Shown piece after piece: positions 8,571 to 16,724 of a stretch of DNA of 19,395 bases. The position numbers and the translations under genes were made by a program. This DNA comes from Willaertia magna. Lineage: Eukaryota > Heterolobosea > Eutetramitea > Acrasida > Naegleriidae. Where the stretch lies: the NCBI GenBank assembly GCA_902984215.1, contig CADWAF010000596.1, positions 1 through 19,395 on the forward strand. The letters run 5' to 3'. The notes below the pieces were generated by a model. That model saw only the letters and a program-made list of their open reading frames with translations. It was not told the origin of the DNA and did no database searches. How positions within the stretch are numbered: the first letter of the stretch is position 1; each line of letters starts with the position of its first letter.

Positions 8571-9730
8571 TTAAACAATAAAGTTTTCTTCACTAGCATC
8601 TCGTTGATAGTTTTTTTCTTCTTCATGTTTTAATTGAGAATAATAAAAAGCACCACCAATAATTAATATAGATGAAATAATTGAAGATTGTTTTAATTCT
8701 GTCTCATGTAAAGCAACAGATAATAAACTTTCAAAAACTGATTTACTTGCGTGAGCAATTGAATTAGTTAAAGGACTTGTCAATGAAATTAAAATATAAT
8801 GTGCAATATTCACTAAAAATCCTAAAACTGCAGTTACTATTAAAAGAAAAATAAATTCCCTTTCAAATAAATAATTTACAGAAATTGCTCTTTGAAACTC
8901 ACCAGTTAAAATACAAATAGGAAATTGAATTAAAACAGCAGTAATTGTATTATAACATAGTAATATCCAAAAATTTCCATTAAACTTAACTAATAACTTT
9001 TTAATAAAAACTGAATATAAAGCAGTAAAACAACTTGATAATAAACCAAAGGCTAAACCATATTCGGATATTTTTGATAAATGTATTTCCTCCATTCCCG
9101 CCAAAATATAACCTAAAAATACAAAAAGACAACTTAAAATAATTTTAAGGGAAATATTTTCACCTAAAAGTAAAAAAGTAAAGATGGCTGTAAAACATAT
9201 TGAAATACTTCGAGAAGTGTGGAAAAGATGAATATCAGAGTAGTCTAAACATAAATTTGTTAAAGATAACATTCCAACATAAATTATTGATAGTGGTAGT
9301 ATTTGTAAACTTGTTTCTAAATTATATTCAAAGTTTGGTAAAAAATTTAAAAAATGTATTTTTCTATTTAATGAATAAGTTATAAAAATACAGAGTAAAG
9401 CAATTACTAATTGAATCCATGTCATTGTTAAAGGAAAATGAAATGTATATGGTCCTAAATCCATAATATATTTATTTAAATAAACTGTAGAGATGGAAAT
9501 TATAAAATAAAAGACAACTACAAAAACTATTCGTCTAAATTAAATTTAAGTTAGCCAACAACAATTATTAATTCAACTTACAATGGACTAACATTTTTTT
9601 GTTCTTCAATAGCTTTTAATATACTAACTTTTTGTTTATGCAAATCCGATTCACTTATTAAATTCTTTCTTTCATTAACAACTAAAACACGATGATGTGG
9701 ATGAATCGAAGTGTTATCCTCTTCTTCCAT
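8571..9730 (-). CDS. GDP-fucose transporter-like nucleotide-sugar transporter (SLC35C1 family), two exons
   Basis: Exon 1 is 9730-9582 and exon 2 is 9534-8571 (1113 nt, 370 residues, close to animal SLC35C1 length). The first exon encodes a hydrophilic cytosolic N-terminus (MEEEDNTSIHPHH...). After splicing the protein runs into the first membrane helix and the VYLNKYIM motif, matching the family FLNKYLL motif. Further family features are NLCLDYSDIHLFHTSRS, the second DMT repeat, and SLTSPLTNSIAHASKS near the C-terminus. About ten hydrophobic helices are visible. Such antiporters import GDP-fucose (or a related sugar nucleotide) into the Golgi in exchange for GMP. Substrate is inferred from sequence resemblance only. 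The C-terminus ends in a charged tail without a KK retrieval motif. Confidence 0.85.
9535..9581 (-). other. Intron of the SLC35C1-like gene (47 nt)
   Basis: The donor is GTAAGTTGAA at 9581 and the acceptor AATTTAG ending at 9535. It splits a Leu codon (TT|A) and joins the N-terminal exon in frame to the first membrane helix. Without it the first helix and the NKY motif lack a start codon. Confidence 0.9.
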
Positions 9731-9777
9731 TTTTTAACAACATGTCAATGAACCTTTTACTTCACAAAATAATAAAT

Positions 9778-12709
9778 TTATTGTTTAGGGGTGAACAAGT
9801 TGAAATTGGAGGTGAATAAAGAACCTACAGTATTACTATTGTGCATTGTAGAAGTAGAAACTGGAATAGAATTGGCAGTTGGGGTATTGTTGGAAACATT
9901 ACGATTCATAATGGGGGTTGGTAAATTTGGGGAAAAATCAGAAAATAAAGAACCAGAATATCCACCACTTTGATTGTGCACATTATTACCAGAGTTTTGT
10001 GGAGGGTTATTCATCCATGGTTGAGGCATTCCATATTGATTGTTCATTGCATTTTGATCATTCCAACTATAAAAACTATTTGCTCCATTCATTGCATTTA
10101 CATTACCTGGATATCCATTAAGGAAAGGTAAAGTATTTGAAAATTGATTTGTATTAACAGGATGCATTTGTCCAAATAAATTAAATTGACCATGATTAAA
10201 TTGATTACCACCAATTGGTGTTGAGGAAGGCATTCCATTTCCATAATACATTGATTGTTGTGGTACGTTCTTTGGCATAAAATTCTGTGGATGACTCATA
10301 CCATTATTAATTGGAAGGAATTGATTAAACTGAAACCCATTATTGACCATTGGTTGCCAAGCATTAGGTGGTGCAGTTTGGAAATGATGTTGAATAGGAG
10401 GTGACGGTGTAGTTCTGTTGGTATGTACAATTTTATCATTTTCACTGGCAATATGAAATTGAGGTTGAATATTATTTGTATTCTCTAATAATAAAGATGA
10501 ATGTTGTTGTTCTATAGTGTTACTATTACTACTATTTTCCATATTAATAGATTCAATACTATTCATTGTATTACTTTCAAAACTAGTTTCAGATCTTTCA
10601 GATTTTACAGAAATATCCTCTTTTGGTTTGTCATTTACACTAGGAGGTTGTTGAATTATAATTTTGTCTTTAGAATTAGTATTTGTAATATTCTTCTTTT
10701 TATCCTTTTTACGTGGTTGTGGCTTTTCTGGTTGAACAATTGGTACCTTTTCATTCTTCTTATTTTGTTTCTTATTACTAGCTGTTGTAGTTGTTGGTTT
10801 CACTTGATACCTCGGAAATTGTTCAGGTGTTGTTTTTACAGAAACATCAGTCATATCATTTTCAAATAAAACCTGAGTAATAATTTTCGGTTTTTCCTCA
10901 GTTATATTTACATTTTTAGAAACAACTGTTTGTTTTTCAATCGGTGTCTCTACTTGACTCTCAGTAATATTTTCATTGTTATTATTACTATTCTCTACAA
11001 CAGAAGATGTAGTTTTTTGTTGTTGTTGTTGTTGCTGTTGTTCTTTCTTTAAAGCTTCAATCATTTCCTTTTCCAATCGCTTTCGTTCTTCTTCCATTTT
11101 CCTTTGTTTCTTTTTATCCATCTCCTTTTTCTTTTTCTTTTTTTCTTGCATTTCCTCTTCTTCTATTAATTTTGCTTGCATATCCTTAGCTATCTTCTCT
11201 TTGTAGGCATTCACAATATTATCGTAAAAAGCCTTTGCAGCAAAAAGCTTAAAAACTCTTCTACTTTCTCGCCATTTCATTTCATCTACCCCGTGACAGC
11301 AACCTTCATCACCTGAAGAACATTCTTCATCTTCTTCTTCCTCTTCGTCTTCATCAGTTTCTTCTTCATCTTCTTCCTCATCTTCATCAGAATATTCATC
11401 ATCATCCTCATCTCCAGAAGAATTTCTTTCTCTATTTAAAATATATTGCTCTAGATTAGAACTTTTCGTATGTTGTTCAAATTGTTGCAATAAAACGATA
11501 ACGTGTCCTTCATTATGTTTCAACCAATCTTCAGATAATGAAACAGTGCCATTCTTATCTATAGATAAATTCTTACCAAAATCGTATTGTAAGAAATCCT
11601 CCCTTTCAGTAGCAGAATGAAGTTGGTGATGTGGTTGTTGAACATTAGGTGTAATATTATTCTGAGAAGTTTCATTTTGAGCAGATCCACTATTTGTAGA
11701 TTGTTTAGGATTAACATTTCCTATAGGAGGATTACTTAAAGAAGGTTGTTGTTGCTGTTGATTATTACCTGTAGCTTCTTGAACAACAACTCCTTGATTA
11801 TTATTTTCATGTTCCGTAATATCTTCAATAATCGGACCAGATCTATTCAATACATTATTACTGCCATTCGTATTGTTATTATTATTTAACTTATTTTCAT
11901 TTACAATCCTAGTAGTTGTAGTTGTAGAAGAACCATTCGCGGAGGCTGAAATATATTTTACAGTTTTTTCAATGACCTGTATTCTAGAGCCATTCTTTAC
12001 TGTTGTCGTTTTTGTAGTAAATTCAGTTGTATTTCCATTCCTTCTAACAATTCTACTTTTTGTTGTATGATGATGGGAATGGCCATTGTTATTATTATTA
12101 TTGGTAGGGTTGTTACCTCCATTACTACTGCCATTTCTATCGTTATTTGATTTATTCATAGCAACATGTTCTTTTCTAAAATCAAAAGGGATATTATTTG
12201 GGAAGGATAATTCTCTACAATAATCTGTGAAAAGTCTTTCAATTTCTCTATCTAAAACAGCTCTGTTTCTTCCACATACTGTACATGAACATACTCTTTG
12301 ATGTTGTTCTTTAATTTTTCTTAATAAATCATGTGCATTTACATTTAATAATTTTTTGCGATCCTCAGTTGTTAAATTCTTCCAATAAATTGCAATAGTT
12401 TGATATTCTGTACTGTTATTATTATTACTAGTATTAGAAGATCCGTTCATAGAATGATTAACATTATTACCTAAAGATCGTTTGTTATTATTTTGAGATG
12501 CATTATTTTTCTTATTTTTACTTTTATTACTCTATTTTAAATTGAATAAAAATTATATTTTTAGTAGCAATAATATCAATTAATAAATACAAATTTAAAA
12601 TCAATAAAATTTTTAGATATTTTTAAATTATTTGATGAGGAGTAGGAATGATGTTTGTTATTATTTATTATAAAAAATATAAAATCCTTACCTTTTTTGA
12701 GTTTGGCAT
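9778..12709 (-). CDS. Nst1-like low-complexity protein, two exons
   Basis: Exon 1 is 12709-12692 (18 nt, MPNSKK) and exon 2 is 12531-9778 (923 residues total). The spliced N-terminus MPNSKKSNKSKNKKNN resembles the basic start of fungal stress-response protein Nst1. It is followed by W-x-LTTEDRKKLL and a Cys motif RVCSCTVCGR (about residues 86-94) typical of that family. Then come N/T-rich segments, a long Asp/Glu-rich tract (about 380-420), a Lys/Glu coiled coil with a polyQ run, and an N/Q/M/P-rich C-terminal third. Fungal Nst1 is linked to salt tolerance and, by physical interaction, to splicing and decapping factors; whether that role applies here is unknown. The first in-frame ATG of the large ORF (12450) is internal in this model. 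Confidence 0.75.
11017..11042 (-). repeat. CAA/CAG microsatellite coding for polyglutamine
   Basis: A trinucleotide run (TTG/CTG on the plus strand) encodes a polyQ run of about eight residues next to the coiled coil of the Nst1-like protein. Confidence 0.9.
11310..11420 (-). repeat. GAA/GAT-rich tract coding for an acidic stretch
   Basis: Imperfect GAA/GAT/GAG repeats encode a long Asp/Glu tract in the Nst1-like protein, just before the Cys-containing CSSGDEGCCHG segment. Confidence 0.8.
12532..12691 (-). other. Intron of the Nst1-like gene (160 nt)
   Basis: The donor is GTAAGGATTT at 12691 and the acceptor TTAAAATAG ending at 12532, phase 0. It links the six-codon first exon to a reading frame that is open right back to the acceptor and closed by TAG at the acceptor itself. 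It is the longest intron in the window. Confidence 0.8.
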
Positions 12710-12971
12710 TTTTTTTAATTAAAATTTAATTTTTAATACTTCTTTTCGAATCTAAAACGTAAACAACAACGAATGAACGAAGTTGAACTGGAAAGGCATA
12801 AAGCCTAAATGCTAAAAATACAAAGAAACACTTTTTTACTGCTTGTTTTCTTAACACGTCTATTCCTTGCTATGAAAGATCTGAGTAATGCTGTACTTTT
12901 TGTTTTGTATTGTCACCAGCTGTTAAAACTAAAGCAACAAATCTTTTTAAGCTTCATCTTCAATTAGTTTC
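12710..12971. promoter_or_regulatory. Divergent intergenic region between the Nst1-like and zinc-finger genes
   Basis: About 260 bases separate two divergent start codons, so it should hold both promoters. It is the longest non-coding stretch in the right half and is less AT-rich at 12750-12960 than the introns. A small inverted repeat GGC-ATAAA-GCC lies near 12796. I see no convincing TATA element, tRNA or snoRNA. Confidence 0.5.
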
Positions 12972-14159
12972 ATGTTAAAAAAAATGTCAAATCAATACAA
13001 AAGGGTTGGAAGTTTTTATTGTAAATATTGTTCACAATGGATGAGAGATACTCCATCGGAAAAGAAAAAACATGAAAGATCTAAACATCACATTAAAAAT
13101 TTACAAACATATATTAAAGAACAACAACAGAATGAAAGAAATAAAGAAAAAGAGTTAAATAAAAATAAGAAAATATTAGAAAGAATAGAAAAAAAAGTTG
13201 ATTCTAGTATTGGAACTGAGGAAAATGTAGAAGGTAATCGTTTCTATAAACAATATTTGGAACAACAGAAAAAGATTAATGATATGTTGACAGCCCCTCC
13301 AACCAACTTTTTAGTTCAAAATGAGGAACAAGTAGTTGAGGAACCACAACCAGTGGAACAGAAAACGGAAGGTCAAAATAAAATTAATACTAATTCCTAT
13401 GAATTTAATGACATGCCTCTCACGGCTCATTTGGAAACTAATATTGAAAGCCAAGTTGACCAAATTCCAATACAAGCAAATAAGGAAAAGAAAAACAAGA
13501 AAAAGGATAAACAAAAACATGTGGAAACAAATATTGAAATAGGGAGTTATTATGATGATCCAAATTACTTTTATTATGACCATGAAGATGAAGAAAAAGA
13601 AGAAGAACAAAAAAAGAAAGAAGAGACAAAGACAGAAAATAAAGAGGAAGAAGAAATAGTAATTGAGGGACTTCCTGAAAAAAAGAAGAAATCAAAACCT
13701 TCATCCTCTTGGAAAAGTCAATACGATAATATCTCAAATACAGCCCCAGTTATTGGACAATGGGAAGTTGTTTCTGTAAAGAAAAGAGATCCTGTTGCTA
13801 AACAAGAGGATATATACAAAATACATAATAGTCATATGAATGATTTTAATTCTTCCTCATCAACCTTATTAACACATAACAAGAAGAATGTAGAAGAACA
13901 TGAAGAAGATAAATTGGGAGGGAGTTATTCATTCAAGGGACGAAATACAGGCAGTGAAAATAATAAGAAAAGAAACATGACATCTTTCTCTTTTAATATA
14001 CCTATTAACAATACTTCCAACAATAATACCAATAATACTTCACCTATTAAAAAGATAAAGGTTGAAAATGAAACTCTGACAAATGATAGCCAAAACAATA
14101 AGACTACTAGTTCCAGTGCTGGAAAGTTCTCCTTTTCTCTTCCCTCTAAGAAGAAATAG
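12972..14159 (+). CDS. U1-type zinc-finger protein, WBP4/FBP21-like
   Basis: This protein has 395 residues from the first ATG, or 391 from the ATG at 12984. The second ATG follows an eight-A run as other starts here do, and may be the real one. A single U1/matrin-type zinc finger lies at the N-terminus: C17-x2-C20-x13-H34-x5-H40, followed by HERSKHHIKNLQTYI and a Lys/Glu coiled coil to about residue 75. WBP4 proteins bind spliceosomal components through this kind of finger plus WW domains. I see no WW domain here; the middle is charged and low in complexity. A conserved-looking IGQWEVVSVKKRD segment lies near 260-275, and short FSF repeats (SFSFN, KFSFSLPSKKK) close the protein. A splicing-factor role in the nucleus is inferred. 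Confidence 0.6.
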   Translation: MLKKMSNQYKRVGSFYCKYCSQWMRDTPSEKKKHERSKHHIKNLQTYIKEQQQNERNKEKELNKNKKILERIEKKVDSSIGTEENVEGNRFYKQYLEQQKKINDMLTAPPTNFLVQNEEQVVEEPQPVEQKTEGQNKINTNSYEFNDMPLTAHLETNIESQVDQIPIQANKEKKNKKKDKQKHVETNIEIGSYYDDPNYFYYDHEDEEKEEEQKKKEETKTENKEEEEIVIEGLPEKKKKSKPSSSWKSQYDNISNTAPVIGQWEVVSVKKRDPVAKQEDIYKIHNSHMNDFNSSSSTLLTHNKKNVEEHEEDKLGGSYSFKGRNTGSENNKKRNMTSFSFNIPINNTSNNNTNNTSPIKKIKVENETLTNDSQNNKTTSSSAGKFSFSLPSKKK

Positions 14160-14245
14160 GAAATAACAAATAATGGTGAATGACTGTTATCTAGATTTAA
14201 TAAAAAAAAGCGCCAAAATACAATCTACAAAATTTATTAAAAATA

Positions 14246-15761
14246 ATGTTTAGACCAACGAGAGACACTAGTTACTTAATTAATCAAAGGAGAAGGAATG
14301 AAGAACAAAGAGAATCCTATATGATGGTAACTAAAATTGATGCAAAGCAAAGACATATAGCGGATTGGGAAAATAAAACTACTGTAAAGATACAAAAAAA
14401 TCAATTAAAACGAAAATTGGAAGAATTAAGAAAATTAAAACATGAAGAATTAGAAGAACGAAGAAATAAACTTGCTGATAAATTAGCTCAAGAAGAAGAA
14501 CAATTCAAATTAGAATTAGAATCTAGACAAGAAACTACCGAAGAAAGAAGAAGAAAATTAGAACAAAGAGCTAAGGAACTAAAAGAACAAAGAATACAGA
14601 GAGATTTAGAACTCGCAAAAGAAAAATTAGATTATAAATTTGTAAAGGATAATGCTATCTTAAGAGAAGCAAGAATGAAAACAAATCTATTACGTTGCGC
14701 TTCAGATAGAAGTAAACAATTAGAAGAAAAAGAGGAAATGAAACAAGAAGAAAAGGATAGAGATGCTTATTTCCATGAATTATGGGAACAAGATAGATTA
14801 AAGAAAGTTGAACGAGAACAATTAGAAAAAGAAAGGGCAATAGCTATGAATGAACAATTTAGATATACATTAGATGAACAGAAGAGAAGGTTAGATGAAA
14901 ATAAGAAAGAAGTACAAAGATTAAAGGATGAAGAGGCAAAGCTTTTGAAAGAGAAATGGGCTTTAGAAGAAGAAACAGAATGGAGAAAGATGAAAGAAAA
15001 GAAAGAGATGGCGATGATATTAAGACAAAGAGTTGAAAGATATAATGAGGCAAATAAAAAACAAAAAGAAGAGGAAATGAGAAAGGAAAGAGATATGGAT
15101 TTAGCATTATTAAAACAAATTCTTGAACAACAAAATTTAGAAGAAATTAAAGAAAAAGACAAGAGACAAAGAATAAAAGAAGAGGCAAAACAATATCAAC
15201 AATGGATTTTAGAACAAATGAAAAGAGAAGAAGAAGATACAAAGATGGTTGATGATTTAATAAGAAGAGAAAGTGAAAGAGAGTGGCAAAAGAGAGTTGA
15301 CAACTGGGAACGAGAAAGAAAAGCTAGAGAGAAATTAATGCAAGAAGTATTACAAGAAAGAAAAGAACAAATCCAAAGAAAACGTAAGTTTACTTTTAGA
15401 ATTTGTTATAGCTTACATGCCATTAGTTGATGAAGCAAAGATGTTAAGAGAAGAAGGTTTAAGGGAAAGAGACAAAATTAAACAAGAAATTGTAGATTAC
15501 CAATTAAAACAAGAAGAAATTGCAATGGAAAAATTAAGGCTAGTTAAGGAAAATCAAGAAGCAGTAATAGGTCAAATTAAACAAAACGAAGTAAAGAAAG
15601 TAATGGATCAAAAACAAAAAGAAGCTGAATATAAAGCTCAAGTTTTTGCAGAACAAATGTATCAAAAGAAACTGAGGGAAGAGTTAGAGAAATTGGAAAT
15701 TTCTGAAAAACCAGTTGAATTTAAACATATACCAACTTTAAAAACAAACAAATTCTATTAA
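14246..15761 (+). CDS. CFAP53: Cilia- and flagella-associated protein 53 (CCDC11), two exons
   Basis: Exons are 14246-15383 and probably 15427-15761 (490 residues; animal CFAP53 is about 515). The protein is almost entirely alpha-helical coiled coil, rich in Glu, Lys, Arg and Gln. Family-like segments are EERRNKLADKLAQEEEQF, TTEERRRKLEQRAKELKE, AEKLD/AKEKLDYKF, FHELWEQDRLKKVERE, and EKLMQEVLQERKEQIQRK near the splice. CFAP53 is a microtubule inner protein of axonemal doublets and affects dynein docking and motility. The two reading frames differ by one base, so an intron is needed. Splicing to 15427 gives QIQRKLDEAKMLREE, which keeps the helix and resembles the animal protein better than the nearer acceptors at 15399 and 15411. 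The gene ends 24 nt from the convergent LAMTOR3 stop. Confidence 0.85.
15384..15426 (+). other. Intron of CFAP53 (43 nt; 28- and 16-nt alternatives)
   Basis: The donor GTAAGTTTAC is clear. Three AG acceptors at 15399, 15411 and 15426 are all in frame with the downstream exon. The 43-nt version is closest in size to the 47- and 48-nt introns nearby and avoids putting PYMP into a coiled coil. Confidence 0.65.
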
Positions 15762-15785
15762 TGTACATTTTATCAAAGGAATTGA

Positions 15786-16319
15786 TTATTGTTGTTCATT
15801 TCCATCCTGTGGTTGGTTATACAAAACTTGTAAAGTCTCTTTAATGGAATCGGATAGATCCATTATTAATTGTAAACTTGTATCTGAATCACAAACAAAA
15901 GTAACAAAAAGTGAATCATTAAATTCCTCTTCTTCTCCCTCTTGTGGTTGTTGCGATGGTTCAGTGTGCGTTTGAAGTACGTTATATTCTTCGTAACAAC
16001 TGATTATAAATTGATCTTTTCCGAATGGAAGTTTACTTGCTTGTTCATTAGCTAGAAGATAAGTGGCTGGAAAAGTAGAATCAAATTCTATTGGACAATC
16101 ATCAGAAAAACCTCTAGCTATAATATTTCCATCAATATCTGAAACTAAAATACATAGTAATCCATCTATTCTATCAAATAATTTTGTAAAATAAGGATTA
16201 TTCTTGAAAGGTTTTTGTTGGTCTGTCACATTTATTTCTTGTTGTTGTTGTTGGTACTGTTGTTGATTATTTTGTGGGATGATGTTAGATTGCTTCAAAC
16301 TGGCTGATAATAAACTCAT
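15786..16319 (-). CDS. LAMTOR3: LAMTOR3 (MP1) Ragulator subunit
   Basis: This 177-residue protein has a roadblock-fold core at about 40-165. Recognisable segments are FTKLFDRIDGLLCILVSDID, PATYLLANEQASKLPFGKDQ (compare the family ATDQxSKLGLxKN), SCYEEYNVLQ, and LFVTFVCDSDTSLQLIMDLSD. LAMTOR3 pairs with LAMTOR2 in the Ragulator scaffold on late endosomes/lysosomes, anchoring Rag GTPases and TORC1, and in animals it scaffolds MEK-ERK signalling. Animal proteins are about 124 residues. Here a Gln/Asn-rich N-terminal extension of about 40 residues and an acidic, Gln-rich loop insertion (SQQPQEGEEEEF) account for the extra length. The ATG lies just 3 nt after the stop of the upstream Eaf6 gene. 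Confidence 0.85.
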   Translation of the reverse strand: MSLLSASLKQSNIIPQNNQQQYQQQQQEINVTDQQKPFKNNPYFTKLFDRIDGLLCILVSDIDGNIIARGFSDDCPIEFDSTFPATYLLANEQASKLPFGKDQFIISCYEEYNVLQTHTEPSQQPQEGEEEEFNDSLFVTFVCDSDTSLQLIMDLSDSIKETLQVLYNQPQDGNEQQ

Positions 16320-16322
16320 TTT

Positions 16323-16709
16323 TTATTTGTTCTGTTTTCGCGATAATTGCGTTACTGAATTGAAAATTGGATTTTCATCAAAAAATTCCACATTGTTTAT
16401 ATTGTTAGTTTCTATGTCAATATCTTCTTCGGAATTAATTTCTATTTGATTTAATTTTGATTTACTGGTTTTTGAAGAATTTGAAAATATTCTATCTTTT
16501 TCTTTAATTTTATTATTTGTTTTCTTTTGTGAAGAACCATTGTATTTTCTTGTTGACAAATATCCTTCGTATCCCTTCACAACATTTCCTAAACAATTAT
16601 CTGATAAATATTCTTCCTCTAAATTATAAATCTGTTTCTCAATTTGTTGTAATTCCTCTTCCAATTTTTGTTTTTCTTTATTCAATTCATCTTCCGAAGA
16701 TGAAACCAT
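16323..16709 (-). CDS. Eaf6/MEAF6-like histone acetyltransferase subunit
   Basis: This 128-residue protein carries the Eaf6 signature at about residues 8-55: a short coiled coil (EKQKLEEELQQIEKQIYNLE), then EEYLSDNCLGNVVKGYEGYLS, matching the family pattern E-x-YL-x(5-7)-GN-(I/V)-(I/V)-(R/K)-G-(W/Y)-x-x-YL. The C-terminal half is Lys/Ser/Asn-rich and probably disordered. Eaf6 is a small nuclear subunit of NuA4, NuA3 and MOZ/MORF/HBO1-type acetyltransferase complexes, where it helps assembly. The gene lies 15 nt downstream of meckelin and 3 nt upstream of LAMTOR3, all on one strand, leaving almost no room for separate promoters or UTRs. Confidence 0.85.
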   Translation of the reverse strand: MVSSSEDELNKEKQKLEEELQQIEKQIYNLEEEYLSDNCLGNVVKGYEGYLSTRKYNGSSQKKTNNKIKEKDRIFSNSSKTSKSKLNQIEINSEEDIDIETNNINNVEFFDENPIFNSVTQLSRKQNK

Positions 16710-16724
16710 TTTTTATTTATTGCT
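16710..16724 (-). promoter_or_regulatory. 15-nt meckelin-Eaf6 gap containing AATAAA
   Basis: The whole gap reads AGCAATAAATAAAAA on the minus strand. It holds a canonical AATAAA hexamer for meckelin mRNA 3'-end formation and also forms the A-rich leader in front of the Eaf6 ATG. Function is inferred from the motif alone. Confidence 0.4.

Noticed and set aside
10501..12070. Plus-strand ORFs antisense to the Nst1-like gene, rich in Phe, Leu and Cys
   Set aside because: They are complements of Gln/Lys/Glu/Asn-rich codon runs and only look like membrane proteins.
12630..12660. C/D-box snoRNA in the Nst1 intron (TGATGA match)
   Set aside because: The match is on the strand opposite to the host transcript, and no paired D box or terminal stem is visible.
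14655..15162. Minus-strand ORFs opposite CFAP53
   Set aside because: Shadows of a long Lys/Glu coiled coil; Ser/Phe/Leu-rich with no family features.
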